From Galerina marginata (taxonomy: Eukaryota; Basidiomycota; Agaricomycetes; Agaricales; Galerinaceae): a DNA stretch of 64,000 nt. Made by a program: the position numbers and the translations under genes. The stretch is from NCBI GenBank assembly GCA_023014335.1, contig JAECYW010000005.1:1240001-1304000 (forward strand), given 5' to 3'. The notes under the pieces were generated by a model that saw only the letters and a list, made by a program, of their open reading frames with translations, did not search any database and was not told where the DNA came from. Positions 35,132 through 47,235 of this stretch are shown here, piece after piece. Position 1 is the first letter of the stretch. Each line of letters opens with the position of its first letter.

Positions 35132-36949
35132 TCAGTCGTCAGTATCAATTGCAAAGTTCCAAGAGCGGTCAGCATCCGTTAAGCCATACCAAGGTGAGAA
35201 GATATCAGAATATTTAGCATTAACGGGCGGTGGAGGATCCGTGTAGTAGCATAGCTCCAACTCAATCTTCAAACCCAGTGTCTTCGCATGTTGATAAACC
35301 TCCTCGGTGATATCCAATTCCCTTCGTCTGTTAAAAATGACCTTGACAGCCCTCAATGCGCTGACCCCATTTCGTGACGGGTCGCCTAATCGACTGAGGA
35401 TGAATCGCTGGAGGTTTTCGTCGCTGAAGCTGGTACCCAGATACGCTTCGAAGACCTCGAGGTTCGGGAGTAAAACCTCCTTGTCAGCGCCTGAAGTCTC
35501 AGTTATTAAAAGATCTAAATTGAAGCATCCCGACGTCAAGTAATACCCGTCACTGTCGTAATGCGGTGAATTGGCATTATGGCCGTAGGGGCGCTGGCCC
35601 AGGATCAGGTGGGTGAGTTGATTTGCGAATCGAAAGGAGAATAGAATATCCTCAGCGTTTAGGATCTGTGGGTCAAAGGATAGTTTCTTCATGTGGCTGC
35701 ACCTTTCAAGAAGCGAGAGAAACGGTGAGGGAGGGGGTAAAACTTGGCCGACGTCTAAATATGTCCTGGGGAAGCGGTTGTAATGTTGATAATTGAATGA
35801 ATCCAGTATTGGAGCGTTGATGTGCCTGTAGAACAATAACATCGAGTCCGTACCACCGACATGAATGGAAAGAGACCGCAAGCGTAGCAGTGAAAGCACC
35901 TCATCGGAATTGATGTAAACATCAGCGCCCACTGAGATAATGAATTTGCAACGCTCCAGGTTTTGACACCGTCGAAGTACATGAAAAGCGTCTGCACTGG
36001 TGATGGAAAAATGGAAAATCAGATTGGTGAGGCTCGCCCATGTCGGCGGGATACTCTTTGAGTCAAAAGCCGTGAAATTGCGGGAATAAAAGGAAATATT
36101 TTGGAGGTTCGGCACTTGGAGAAGTAAGACCGGTTTCATCATCGTCTTCGGTCCACGACGAGTTGTCCGACGGAATAAGTCCATTCTCAATTTCCGGAGT
36201 CGTGGTAGTGTGTCGAGAGAGATCCGATTTTGAAAGAGGTTATAGATCTCGAATGGCATCGATAGTTCGAGTTCAGTAAAACGGTACGAAAAGGAAAGGA
36301 CGGTCCTGAATAACTGCAACATGGGGTGTTCATCAGGCAAGTCCTCCAGAGGACCGCGATCTAGTCCGCCGTAGGATTTGATTGAAATGGACAGGGGACA
36401 AGATCCAGAACGCGATAGCCAGATGTCTGCGAGTCTGCAACGTGCCCTCATCGTTCGAGCATATTTATCTGCAGATTCGCGCTGACTTTCCCACATCCGG
36501 GACGTATCTGTGCCGGGCGGATGCGGAGGTGGTGAATGATTTACGACAGAAACGGGCAGAAGGGGAATGTGCAATTTCGACCAAATTCGATGGGAGGACA
36601 GGGCCATCGTTCTCCACGGTCCGCAGATACGCGTCAGCAGCAATGGTGCTTCTGTGATGCTCATAATCGGGTTACGATGCGTCGACAGGCAGTGGTAGAA
36701 TATCTCGTGTAGAATGTCAGATGGGATTCGGCGAATTGGAGAGAGGATGGTGACATATTCGTTTATTGATTCCTGGATAGTATCTCGTTCTTTCTGGAGA
36801 TGTTTCAAGGCTTTATCAAGACGTTCTATCTCTTCATCTTTGCTTTGAAGGTCCTGTAACGGATTTGACAACAAGTCCCTGGCTTCCTTGAGAACTCCTT
36901 TAGGTGGAGAATCGTTGTTTTCCAAGAATTTGACCAGAGAAGGTTGCAT
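35132..36949 (-). CDS. F-box protein, coiled-coil N-terminus
   Basis: Single exon, 605 residues. The N-terminal heptad-like segment (DEEIERLDKALKHLQKERDT) leads into the F-box ILSPIRRIPSDILHEIFYHC, then LLLTRICGPWRTMALSSHRI with WSKLHI. This arrangement defines a very large mushroom-specific F-box family. The remainder has irregular leucine-rich repeats (LRKLRMDLFR, LTNLIFHFSITSADAFHVLR, LRSLSIHVGG, LTHLILGQRP). It is probably an SCF substrate receptor. The stop (TGA) follows FAIDTDD. There are no introns, also usual for the family. Confidence 0.88.
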   Translation of the reverse strand: MQPSLVKFLENNDSPPKGVLKEARDLLSNPLQDLQSKDEEIERLDKALKHLQKERDTIQESINEYVTILSPIRRIPSDILHEIFYHCLSTHRNPIMSITEAPLLLTRICGPWRTMALSSHRIWSKLHIPLLPVSVVNHSPPPHPPGTDTSRMWESQRESADKYARTMRARCRLADIWLSRSGSCPLSISIKSYGGLDRGPLEDLPDEHPMLQLFRTVLSFSYRFTELELSMPFEIYNLFQNRISLDTLPRLRKLRMDLFRRTTRRGPKTMMKPVLLLQVPNLQNISFYSRNFTAFDSKSIPPTWASLTNLIFHFSITSADAFHVLRRCQNLERCKFIISVGADVYINSDEVLSLLRLRSLSIHVGGTDSMLLFYRHINAPILDSFNYQHYNRFPRTYLDVGQVLPPPSPFLSLLERCSHMKKLSFDPQILNAEDILFSFRFANQLTHLILGQRPYGHNANSPHYDSDGYYLTSGCFNLDLLITETSGADKEVLLPNLEVFEAYLGTSFSDENLQRFILSRLGDPSRNGVSALRAVKVIFNRRRELDITEEVYQHAKTLGLKIELELCYYTDPPPPVNAKYSDIFSPWYGLTDADRSWNFAIDTDD

Positions 36950-37725
36950 ATCTCTAGAGGGAAGTAGACTTTCCAGAAACTGGAAGGTGTAAAATGAGAG
37001 ATATCAAAGGCAGCTCAACTGAGTACTAGTTACCTTGCCTCTCTTTGCCCTTGACGTTGAGGCGATGAAAGCAGCACAGGCGCCACTGTAACCAGTGTAC
37101 CCGGATCCGGGAAGCACGTGCCTGTTGTCGCAGGATAATATACCGCCGGGAGATTCAAAAAATCAAAATCAAAATTCACGGGGGCGCGGTAAAACAGGAC
37201 AGGACTAGCTATGAGCGACGGTGGTAGCCTGGACGCGCACCATACTTTGAATGTTGGACAAAATATTTATGGCGGTGGCTTTTTATTTGCTTTTTATAAG
37301 TAAATCCCTAGAAACTGCACACTCATAAAGATAGTTACTTTTGAGATGCCAGCTAGAGGGCGATTTTCAATTAATGAAGCGCTGTCTGAGGTTTGCTGTA
37401 ATAAAAAAAACACTCGGATCAGAGACCTGCGAGAGGTCTTTTTGATGGAATCGCAATTAGCTAACAGAACGATTCGCGAACAAGCCACAGCGTGGATGTT
37501 TGGGCGTATTCCCTTTTGCAGGTTGCATTGAGATGGAGCCGTCTTGACTATGGCAATCGATGCATAGACTGGCCATTGAATCTTATTGGTACGAAATTAA
37601 TCAGTTATATCGCAGTTTTATTGACAATCTAAGACAGCTGCCTATTTCTGAATAAAACGAGAAGGCTTTTGATATGGGGGTATAACCATAATTTCTGCGG
37701 CTCGGAATACCCGTCTTGGAGATCT
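36950..37725. other. Intergenic
   Basis: Upstream flank of the F-box gene and downstream flank of the esterase. I see no supported gene. Confidence 0.5.
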
Positions 37726-38978
37726 TTACAAGCATTGGCTATACTATAAACAATACTCATTGGTTGGTTGTTACTTCGATAAATTTGAATATACTCACAT
37801 AAGCATTGGAATAGGTGCATTTGAAGGGAGCAGCACAGACTATTGTGTCCCACCGATTAGTAATTAGGAAGAAATAAAAGGAGTTGAAGTTTTACCTGTA
37901 GGCCCGGTATACCCAGTTCCTCCACATTGCGCATAATGAGCGGCAGTTCCACTGGGTGCAGTCGTCGCTGGAGGCGCAGTAGTGGTTCCTGGTCCTGTAG
38001 TGGCTGGTTTGGTCGTGACAGGATTGCCTCCAGGCGTAAGCGAACTGAGGCCAAACCAGGCAAGTGTGTCGGGTTCGTGCTCTGGGACGGTGTGGCCTAC
38101 TCCCTGTGCGAGAATGGCTTGAACGTTAGGACCGTACGACGCACGAGAGTACCCAGCCTGGGGGTTGGAGGTGAGGTTGGAGGTTGGAGTCTGACTGACT
38201 CCAAAGACGTTAGTCCACTGCTTGATCTCTTCCCAGAAATTCTGAGGGAAGAGGACGGCGTCGCTAGCAAAGGTTCGTTATTAGGTTAGCAAAGGGACTC
38301 CAAAGTAGTAATAAATAAAGGAACGTACGTTGTACCGTGCCAGAATTGGACCTTGGGTCGGGTTCCTGTGAAGCCTGGATAACCGTTCTTGACCAAAGCA
38401 CCCCACTGTTGCGGAGTTTGGATTATTTCACCAGTCGCACACTGCGTATTCCATGTGTCGGGGCCTGCGAAGCATCCGTACGGGACACCCGAGTACAACG
38501 AACCAGCCGCGAAGAGGTCGGGGTAGGCGCCCATGAGGACGTTCGTCATCATTGCTCCTGAAGAGGTACCTGTCGCAAAGACGCGCTTGGAGTCGACGCC
38601 CCAGTTCGCGATGGCGTAACGGACGATGTTGGCAATGGCCAGGGAGTCGCCGCCTCCGTTGTGCGTCAGGGTGCCGGTGCTATGGACGTCCCAGCAGCCG
38701 TCAGAAGAAGGGGCGTTAGGAAATACGAGCATAAAGCCGTGCTGGTCTGCGAGTTGCGCGAGGGAGGTGGCAGCAAAGTAATCTTGCGCGACTCCATGGC
38801 ACCAGTGGATGGCGACGATGAGCGGGGTGGGGTTCGCAAGCGCCGTTGGCTTATATTGATACATCGTGACGCCAGTGGGGTTGGCGCCGAAGTTGACATT
38901 GATCTGCTGGAGGGAGCTCGTCAGAGCATGCACCGAAGTGATGGCAGCCGCAACAAGAAAAGCTTTTACTGCGAACAT
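37726..38978 (-). CDS. Secreted CE1-type esterase with C-terminal CBM1
   Basis: Signal peptide MFAVKAFLVAAAITSVHALT, then an alpha/beta-hydrolase of the CE1 / PHB-depolymerase-like group (acetylxylan or feruloyl esterase). Seen: PLIVAIHWCHGVAQDYF, the nucleophile motif GTSSGAM (GxSxG), SGVPYGCF, and FWHGTTDAVLFPQNFWEE with a candidate catalytic Asp. The His is in GVGHTVPEHEPDTLAWFG. A Thr/Pro-rich linker (TTKPATTGPGTTTAPPATT) joins a fungal cellulose-binding module, AQCGGTGYTGP across two introns to VCAAPFKCTYSNAYYSQCL. The four CBM1 cysteines and the aromatic residues are present. Its role is plant cell-wall breakdown outside the cell. Minus-strand TATAAAG lies about 45 bases upstream. Confidence 0.92.
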
Positions 38979-40508
38979 TTTGGAGTTTCTTCTGAATGGG
39001 AAAAACGGTTCTGCCGTCCTTTATACCATCTCAGGCTGCAAGATAATTTGCCCTTTTGATCACCTGGCCTGTGAGATGTGGGTCGTCTTCGCTTTCTCAA
39101 TGTACCAGCACTTCAGCTTCCGGGTCGTCCCCATTGCCAGTGTCATAGTCCTTGGCATGATCAGGAATTATTCGTCCATGTCATCGCGTGGCCCCAGTGT
39201 CTCTAAATTACGGAAGCTGAGCTGGAGGCTGCTGGAGAACAGCTGGGCGAGCATCTTCGGCTTTTGTGTGGTTCTTTTCAAGGGATTTCAAGCCGCCTTC
39301 ATATTCCACCTGCCAGGAAAGCATCTCGAACAACTGATGGGGCATTGATCGCGTGGAATTTATCGCCCAACCTCAGATGACACCGAGCAAAACCCGAGAA
39401 GCAATTCAGAAATTCCCCAATGGCCGAGATACAACCGTCGTTGTCAATCACGAGTTTGAGTAAAGGATGTCGATCGACGATGACCTGGCAGACGCAGTCA
39501 AGTTTCTGGTGTCCCTTTCAGTACCAGTTACCAGTGGAATCACAATGACAGGGAAGGATGAGGACCACAGGGAGAATGTCGTCGGCAGTCACGGTCGTGC
39601 ATATTATTTCCTGCACTTTTTAAATCATGTGATCTCGACGCGTCGGGCTGTTTCAATTTCAAATTCAATTGAACGTTGACCTCAATGATTTTTGTCAGAA
39701 CTCAGTTACCTTCAGTGTACCTAGGGAAAGGAAAGGAGGTCGTCTTTTTGATTGAAGTAAAGAGTGACAAAACCGAAATTCATTTCTCTGTATACATGTC
39801 ACCCTTAATCATGACCTGCTGCTCAAGCTGATGGAATAGTATATTGTATAGCAAGGGAGAATAATGTTTTTATGACTTGTAAGTGACACATCTTTGAATC
39901 GCTAGGGTTCAGACCTCTGCTGATATTCACTGGCACTGAGACGCCGGAGGACATCGATTTCAGAGGAAATACCGTACGCCTCGGTCATGCTTACTTTAAG
40001 CGCGGCAAATCGTTTGAGAAGCGCGTATTCAACGAGCCAGACAGTGGCGGCCCTGCTGAAGTTCTGGGTACCCGCTGAGTTTGTTAATGACACAGTAAGG
40101 GTCACGGTCATGGAAAATGTCGCCAAAGTTGATAGTCACCGCAATACATAGGCTATAGCGACGTACTGAACGCCAAAATATGGGAGCCTGCCCGTGGTGG
40201 AAATTATAACCGTTCTGTGACTCGTACTTAAGTAGACACAGGTAGATAGATATATAGATATATACACCGCGTGGACCCACAGCTTGCCCACAGCACAAGA
40301 TGGAATGAGTAAAAGCAGGGCAAAGTATTTAGATAAGATAACTCGCGATCTTCCCACGATGAAGTTGCCTTTCCGATTAGGTTCTCTTTGAAAGATCCGT
40401 TGCCCCTCTCCTTTCGCCCTCGACCGTCGTTTTACCTTGGCTCAGACGGAACGGAATACTTTCCCTTGAACACGAAGTCGCATTAACGCCCCCACTTTAG
40501 CGTAGAGA
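38979..40508. other. Intergenic, one weak minus-strand frame
   Basis: A 69-codon minus-strand frame with a true ATG (about 40110-39902: MTVTLTVSLTNSAGTQ to YQQRSEP) and an overlapping frame with INFGDIFHDRDPYC cannot both be real. Neither shows a family. AT dinucleotide-rich text (GATATATAG) is at about 40245-40265. Confidence 0.35.
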
Positions 40509-41948
40509 ATGGGCAAAAAGAACTCGGACACACCGACGGCAAGCTCCTCGAATCGCGGGCATAGACATCCCAGGGGCTCAGGCCGACCACCTGGGAGGGG
40601 GTTCACAGGTCACAGGGGACGAGGTGGGAAGAGCAGGTATGCAGATGGGCCTGGCGTGCATGAGCGGCCGGAGAGTGCGGTTGACGATGTCGAAGAGGAC
40701 GCCGAGGAAGAGCAGGGTGAAGGTGAAGGTATGCCTAGTGACGCTGCTGGTGATCTTGATTTTTTTTCAAATTCTGTGATCTTAAAGACGAAGAGAGTGA
40801 TGAAGAGGAGGAATTGACGGACGTTCAGATCGCGGTGCCTGTCGCCATGTGGGTAAGCCTTCTTGCCCCCCTTCCTTTGTCTTGTCCATCGACGGAACAA
40901 CACCCCATCCTTGTTCTCGTCTCCCGGTCTTCGGCCTTTGAAGGTTTTTACCAAATCTTAATTGTCTACATCTTTAGGACTTTGACCACTGTGATCCGCG
41001 TCGCTGTTCAGGCAAGAAACTCGCCCGGTTGGGACTCATCAAAGAACTAAGAGTGGGCTCTCGCTTCAGGGGAATCGTCGTTTCGTGAGGGCTCTCCTTG
41101 CTTTATGCAACTCCTTAATAAGTACTGATATTTGAACCCAATAGACCCAAGGGAAAGCAGGTCATTAGCCCTGCGGATCGCGAGATTATCCTCGCCAATG
41201 GGCTGGCGGTCGTCGAGTGCTCATGGGCACGCATTGATGATGTGCCATTCAACAAGATCGCGAGTCCTCACGAGCGATTACGTGCGTGCTTCATTTCCTT
41301 TCCCTTTCTCCTTTGCCTTCCTTCTTCCCATCATCTCTCCTCTCGTGTACCTTCCCTTTCTGCTTTTCAATGCAACGCTGAACCAATTCTTTCCCCAATA
41401 GTTCCTTATCTCCTCGCCACTAATCCAACGAATTATGGCAAGCCCTGGCGGCTGAACTGTGTCGAGGCGCTCGCAGCCGCGTTCTATATCACAGGATTCG
41501 AATCCTACGCCGAAAAGCTGCTTAGTTCTTTCGGTTGGGGTGGGTCATTTATTGAGGTTAATCGGTGCGCGATCACAATTGTTGTTGGGGGATATCTAGG
41601 CTGACTCTTTCACTCTCCTTGATAGTTTGTTTCTCGACAAATACAAGACATGTGAGACGGCAGAGGATGTAAGCGCCATGCAGGAGAAGATCATGCAGGA
41701 GCTCGAAGAGAGCTGGAATGAGTCCCGGAGGAATAAAGGTGTGTTGGGGTTCACGTTTTGCATTTTAATTCTGCTCCCATTTATTCATATTTACCACAGA
41801 GGCGTCGTATGGAACCGGAGACTCGGAAGACCTTCTTGTTGCTAACCCGAATCACGGGCTCATCCTATCTGGAGGTTCAGACGAGGAAGAGGAGGGGGGT
41901 CCACCAGAGTCCGATTCAGAGCCGGAGACGGAGGAAAAGAGTAAATAG
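40509..41948 (+). CDS. TSR3: 18S rRNA aminocarboxypropyltransferase TSR3
   Basis: Multi-exon gene for the enzyme that adds the 3-amino-3-carboxypropyl group from SAM to the hypermodified pseudouridine of 18S rRNA. The N-terminus is Arg/Gly-rich ([15 protein letters not shown]) and acidic. The conserved part begins [20 protein letters not shown], then [80 protein letters not shown] and [20 protein letters not shown]. An acidic tail ends [10 protein letters not shown]. Length and domain order fit the family. Cytoplasmic action in late 40S maturation is known for the yeast protein. Confidence 0.95.
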
Positions 41949-44345
41949 CAAGGGAAGAAACGAGAAATCCAGGTAGGAAGAAGCACTGAATTAAACACTG
42001 TATAAGTACCCTAATATCCTATAGCTATCCCAGTGCCTGTATTTTAATTGCTTGGTGTCTATATAAGCAAATACGGCTCGGTAAGAAGTGACCAAACTCA
42101 TTTTGGCTATAATCAGGAATTTGAGGCTAATATTACTTTGGTAGTAGGAAACTCCCAAAACCTATCTAGAGATCCTCTGCGTTGAATTTCTATTCGCATT
42201 TCTGAGAGTGTGTCTCTATGCAGATGCAGATGTCATTTTGGAACCCCACAACAGGAACCAGCGTCTCTCCGAAGAGGGCAATGGCTCGTCAAAAAGCCAC
42301 ATTGATTCCAACATTTTGATCTTTGTTCAGCAATGCCCTCCCCATACGCTAATATGCCTGGCCGACTGCACGAGAACCCATAAATCTTGATAGACCCACT
42401 CGTCTTTTGGGCTTGCGATTGGAATGGTGATATAGTACACCCTCATGTGCGGTGAGACGACAAGCCCAAGGTTGATCCCCCTCGCAGAGTTAAACTACTT
42501 TTTGTGTTTTGAAACGTTTTAAGTTACGAAAAGCATTCATTGTTGGTGACACGCCCTTGCTGTAGGTCCAAAGTCCAAATGGGGGGTCGGTCCGTTAGCC
42601 GACTTGCACGCTTGCGGGCAGCCCCAATCCTAGCATAGTAATCAACACGGTACGGAAACCCACGCGGGTATAGGCTACGGGTAAGGGGGTACGAGTACAG
42701 AAATCTGTACCCTCAGCACCTGTGAGGCGGGTTACAGGTACCATAGGCTGGTCCAGAGCAGCGACTCGGACGGCAGTGGGGCATCGGAGTTTTAAAATGA
42801 CCTTAGTGTGGCAACAACAACGGGCCGCCTTTGATCCTCCCTCTCTGACCACGACACCTCATGTAATGACTCTACCCTCCGGAGTTCGCCCGCTGACAAC
42901 AACGACAACGACATTTATCGACCTCCTGATGGCGGTAGCCCTCAAGGCCAATGCCTTTCATGGTGTTGTAGCGCAGTGCAACTGGTGTAGTTAGAGTTAG
43001 GCACACCATGAGCCAGGTGAGTCAAACCCCCTACAAACGGCACATCTACTTACCCGCCCCCTTCTTTTCTGCGCAGTACAGTGCTCATGGCTGTTGCTCT
43101 GCTTTGAGCATGGCACCACCACCGCCAGTTGGCAGGGATTATATGAAACCCGCCGTCTGGCTGCGCCTTCCGGAGTGGCATTGCCGTTGCCCCCCAATCC
43201 CTGAGGGTCTCTACACCCTACCGCCCCGTCACTGCCAGTCCTACGCGGTAATAAACCGCCTAGCCACACTCTCTGCCGACAACCCAAGCGTCAGAAGGCC
43301 AACCTGCCACCGCAATCACCAACTCACCCCTTTATGCACCTCAAAACGATGCAGGCCCCTGAGAGTGGTGCCCAACACTGTTCATGGCACCCGCAATGGC
43401 CTGACACGGTTCGCCGCCGCAAGAAACTACCAATTCGCCTAGCCGTCATGGGTACCAGCGCTATATTCACCGCAGCATCGTTTTTATGGTAGAGACCCTC
43501 GTAGATGTCATTTCGGCGTCAATCGGCGTCGGAGACGCATCGGCGAGGTCTGTTTTGCCAGTATTAATGTTTCACCCATGTGGTGACTAACTCACGGGGT
43601 CAGGTTTTTACCCGCGGGATATTCACTAATGGAGTTTCTTCTACAAGCTTGAAGTGTGTTCTCCTGCTTTAGAACATTTTAGAGACTTACTTGATTTTGA
43701 ATCAGACACTTTATAACCTTTGTCGATTACCCGATTGAAATTGACAACATCTCATCCAAGCTGCTTTTTTATCCTTTACATACGTGTTCTCGCGGAATGA
43801 CCCAATCAACTTCGACACCAACGGCAGCGATCCGTACCATGCTGGCATTAATTCGTGAGGATTTGCCTTTGGGTCATTACCAATAAGCTGTTGACACTGT
43901 TTTAAGGTCACCGATGTTGGTTTGCTTGTGAGGGGGCTGGCCTGATAGTCGATGGTAGCCCGTTGGTTAACCCGTTCCTTGTTATCGCTGGAGGAGTGGC
44001 ATAGGAGCTGGCATCAAGTTTCTGTGGAATGCCGATTATCCGTGTCTCGGTGCGGCAACTGAAAGAAATGATAACCAAGCTTGACTTATCCAACTTGACC
44101 TCGGAGCCGCCTTTGGATTCATAACCGCGGTAGGAGCGTTGTTATTAAGTTTAATTTCAACACTGGTATCGGCATTTTCTCTGTTGCAAGTCGCGAAATT
44201 TTCAAAATGGCCGTTATCAAGACTCCATTCGACATACTATCGGACGCCAAGCCTAGCTACCATTTGACAAGGGGACCTCGCGACTTCCTCGTCACTTGAG
44301 GCTTGCTGGGTGAGTCAATCCGCTCTTGCGTTATAGGCTATTTTC
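41949..44345. other. Long gene-poor region, possible relics
   Basis: I see no intact gene. A minus-strand stretch at 43911-43714 (KANPHELMPAWYGSLPLVSK) and another at 44093-43908 (IPQKLDASSYATP) have protein-like composition. The second faintly recalls Copia Gag N-termini. They are unlinked and without a start, so decayed mobile-element or gene fragments are possible. Confidence 0.4.
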
Positions 44346-44550
44346 TGACTTCTCCATAGTTGGGGCGGGTAAATTGATCGCGTTGCGTTGAGAGCACAGT
44401 CGGCTGCCCAGAGACCATGGTCATTACGGTATTTCAGCTCTAGGTTGCCGAACCTACGCGCACAATTGGCCCAGTGGCTTCAAGAATACATCTGTCATTC
44501 GCCGTAGGACCGTCGTGATCCACTACTTCGCGAGAGGTAGACACTCTACC
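44346..44550 (+). repeat. Left copy of a diverged direct repeat flanking an F-box gene
   Basis: Matches 46891-47086 in the same orientation with several indels. Shared landmarks are CATAGTTGGGG, GTTGCGTTGAGAGCA against GTTGCATTGAGAGCA, GTAGGACCGTCGTGATCC against ATAGGACCGTCGAGATCC, and GAGAGGTAGACACTCTACC against CAGAGGTATACACTTTACC. Confidence 0.75.
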
Positions 44551-44940
44551 AACGTGTATGTACACAACGACTTTATCACCGGAGAAGCATAGAGCATGTT
44601 TCGCTTCAGAATTGGAATAAAGACTCGGATATACATTGCACCTTCTCGTTGACGGTAGAAGAAGTGACGACTACTATGACCGACTACTCTAGACGATAAA
44701 TACCGACACCAATCTTACTCATTACTGGATGAGTAGATATTGATGACTCCCAAAAGCGACTGCTAAATATCCGATATTTCAACGGAACCCAGGATGAAGC
44801 TTGAAGGGCGGACCGGATCCCATTCAGGCAACTGCCGGCCGTTTCCTCATTGGTTGAGCATCCACGCTGGCAAAGTCATTCAAGCCTTCCAACTTCAATC
44901 AAAACTTAAGCTTCAACCACAACCATCCCCACGTCTTAGA

Positions 44941-46638
44941 ATGGCCCAAAACCAAGGAATCACTATATTATATCTTGTCGATGACATATTGTTAACAATC
45001 TTTAGTTTCAACACTGACATGACGAAACCCGGCAAACCTGACCGCGAAGGAACCAAGACCTTTGACGATATCTGCCTTACAGATACCAACCCAGATCGGG
45101 GCAATGGAATGGCCTACTTCTTGCCTTTAGCCCATCGTACCAAATTTCAAGCATTGACGACAACGCTCCGGACCTCCCAGGTATGCCATCTCTGGCGTGA
45201 CCTTCTCATCAAGTCTTCAAGTGTATGGGGAAGACTACTCGATTTTGATATCTTACTGTATGCAAAAGATCAACTATGGCAGGAAATTTATCGTCGAGCT
45301 GGGGATGGTTCACGTTTGTCAGTTCAAGGATTCAACATCCCCTATCCCAGCCCAATTTGCGATTTCGTTTTCAATCTCATCGCGACTCAATGGGCGCGAC
45401 TGGAATGGGTGGACGTTTATATCAAAACCAGTGTCAAGCTTTCAGTCCAACAATCCCCATTTTGGAGTACGATCGCAACTCCTGCACCAAACCTTCGTCA
45501 CTTTTCGTTCATATTTTCAATTCCTACAGCAAATCCTCAAATGTTAACCCATGCAGCACCTGCCCTACGTGAACTCTGTACAACTCCATCCTCCCCTCTT
45601 CATCTAAATTCTCCATGGCTTCGTCAGCTTACGTATCTCTCCATTGACGGTGTTGGTGAACCCATTGTTCCATTTACATTTCCTGCCATCCTCGATGCAC
45701 TCTCCAGCTTGTTGAACCTCGAGACCCTGCGACTGATCTACACCAGATTCGCCGAAGGAGATTACAGCACCCACCGAAATGTCCAACTCCCAAATCTCCG
45801 AAAAGTTGTTTTTGAAGATTATTTCAACACCTGCTTTGCTGCTCTTCAACACATTTCTCCCTCTCAGCAGTGCGTGGTTGAGATACGAGCCGCATCGCCA
45901 CATGAATTGCCGAATATCCAATATTTGAGCCTCATGGGATGGCTTGAACGGTACCTAAATGGCCGCAAGTATAATGATAGGCTTATGATTGATTTACAAC
46001 CCACCTATGCCTCTTTTGTCGATGCGTACCCCGATTGCTATCCTGCCCCGACTGTCAATATCCGCTTTAGCTATCCGGCTCAAAATAATGGCCCAGATGC
46101 GATGTCATTCTTCAGCCATCTTCCCCGCACCAAGTTGGATCATGTCAAGAGCCTTTGGTTCCGGGTGAACATTCCAAACCTGTACGAGGAACTTGGTGAT
46201 TTTCTTCCTGTCTCCGACGACTTCCACTATGGTTTGGAATCTCTTGAGGTTCTAAAAACCTCGCCCGAAGGATTTTTACTCCTCAGCATGGCTTCATCCT
46301 CCATAGGCGAAGACGACGAAATATCAGTTCCATTGCCCCACCTGCAGCGAGTCCGAATGATCTCGCCTTCAGATGAACATGACAAGTATGACCAGGACAC
46401 GGAACTTGGACCACAGTTCGTCGAACAATTTCTCGATCTCTTCAAGAGGAGGACACAGAGAAAATGTGCCATTACACATCTTGACGTCCGAGAGTGTGCA
46501 GTGGACCTTCGAAGGTTGGACATTTGTAAGGGACTCAAGGTTACATGGCAGAGAGCAGAAGTGCGTGCCAGTGGTGAGCCTGGGGAGTATATTTGTGGTA
46601 GCGGTAATCGGAAAATCTTGAATATCGAGGATTACTAG
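44941..46638 (+). CDS. F-box-like protein
   Basis: Single exon. The frame is open from 44794, but the text before 44941 looks untranslated, and MAQNQGITILYLVDDILLTI is the better start (565 residues). The N-terminal VDDILLTIFSFN and TLRTSQVCHLWRDLLIKSSS with VWGRLLDF form a degenerate F-box of the mushroom type in which the CxxW/VCHLWR block is kept. Leucine-rich segments follow (LRHFSFIF, LRQLTYLSIDGVG, LNLETLRLIYTRF, VKSLWFRVNIP, LESLEVLKT). It is probably a ubiquitin-ligase adaptor. The gene sits between two copies of a diverged direct repeat. Confidence 0.75.
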   Translation: MAQNQGITILYLVDDILLTIFSFNTDMTKPGKPDREGTKTFDDICLTDTNPDRGNGMAYFLPLAHRTKFQALTTTLRTSQVCHLWRDLLIKSSSVWGRLLDFDILLYAKDQLWQEIYRRAGDGSRLSVQGFNIPYPSPICDFVFNLIATQWARLEWVDVYIKTSVKLSVQQSPFWSTIATPAPNLRHFSFIFSIPTANPQMLTHAAPALRELCTTPSSPLHLNSPWLRQLTYLSIDGVGEPIVPFTFPAILDALSSLLNLETLRLIYTRFAEGDYSTHRNVQLPNLRKVVFEDYFNTCFAALQHISPSQQCVVEIRAASPHELPNIQYLSLMGWLERYLNGRKYNDRLMIDLQPTYASFVDAYPDCYPAPTVNIRFSYPAQNNGPDAMSFFSHLPRTKLDHVKSLWFRVNIPNLYEELGDFLPVSDDFHYGLESLEVLKTSPEGFLLLSMASSSIGEDDEISVPLPHLQRVRMISPSDEHDKYDQDTELGPQFVEQFLDLFKRRTQRKCAITHLDVRECAVDLRRLDICKGLKVTWQRAEVRASGEPGEYICGSGNRKILNIEDY

Positions 46639-46890
46639 CACTCTTACAAGCAGTCGTCAAATTTCTATTCCTTTTTGCATCTCGCTATGTGGACTTGTAA
46701 TCTATTCTCATTTCGGCTTATATCAATATTTGGTCCATATTCATGCCCACGGCGCCCCAGACGGAGCTGCCCAACAGATCACCTACTACACCAACAACCC
46801 ACTTGACAAATTCAAAGATGTTGGAGCAACCACATTCCATGGGGGTCTACGTGGGTGAACCGATATGCCCTGGAATTTCGGGCCTTTTAC

Positions 46891-47086
46891 TGACTCTGAC
46901 CATAGTTGGGGTAAATAAAGTTGGTTTCGTTGCATTGAGAGCATGTCGGGCTGCTGAGAGCGTTTTACGATTTATCAGATTTGGTATGTTGATTTTGCCC
47001 GAGCGGGCGGTTTGTGAATATACGCCTGCCGGTCGCGATAGGACCGTCGAGATCCGCAACATCGCCAGAGGTATACACTTTACCAG
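46891..47086 (+). repeat. Right copy of the diverged direct repeat
   Basis: See the copy at 44346-44550. The frame through this copy is open over about 110 codons, while the left copy contains a stop, so the repeat may derive from a gene fragment. Confidence 0.75.
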
Positions 47087-47235
47087 CATCGACAGTTGAT
47101 CCAGTGAAAGTGTGGGGGTGGTGACGGAACGAGTTGACCACTAGAGAAGAGTCGATATGAATATGAGCTTGTTTCCTCATCTGCTACATATCATGGAAGA
47201 AAGTCAATACAACAGATATTAAAGTAACATAGTAG

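Noticed and set aside
43008..43442. 144-codon plus-strand frame starting with ATG
   Set aside because: Composition is Cys/His/Pro-rich without pattern, there is no known motif, and it lies within a gene-poor region with frames on both strands.
44794..44940. N-terminal extension of the F-box gene
   Set aside because: The frame is open, but the encoded text is unlike the family and the ATG at 44941 lies directly before the F-box.
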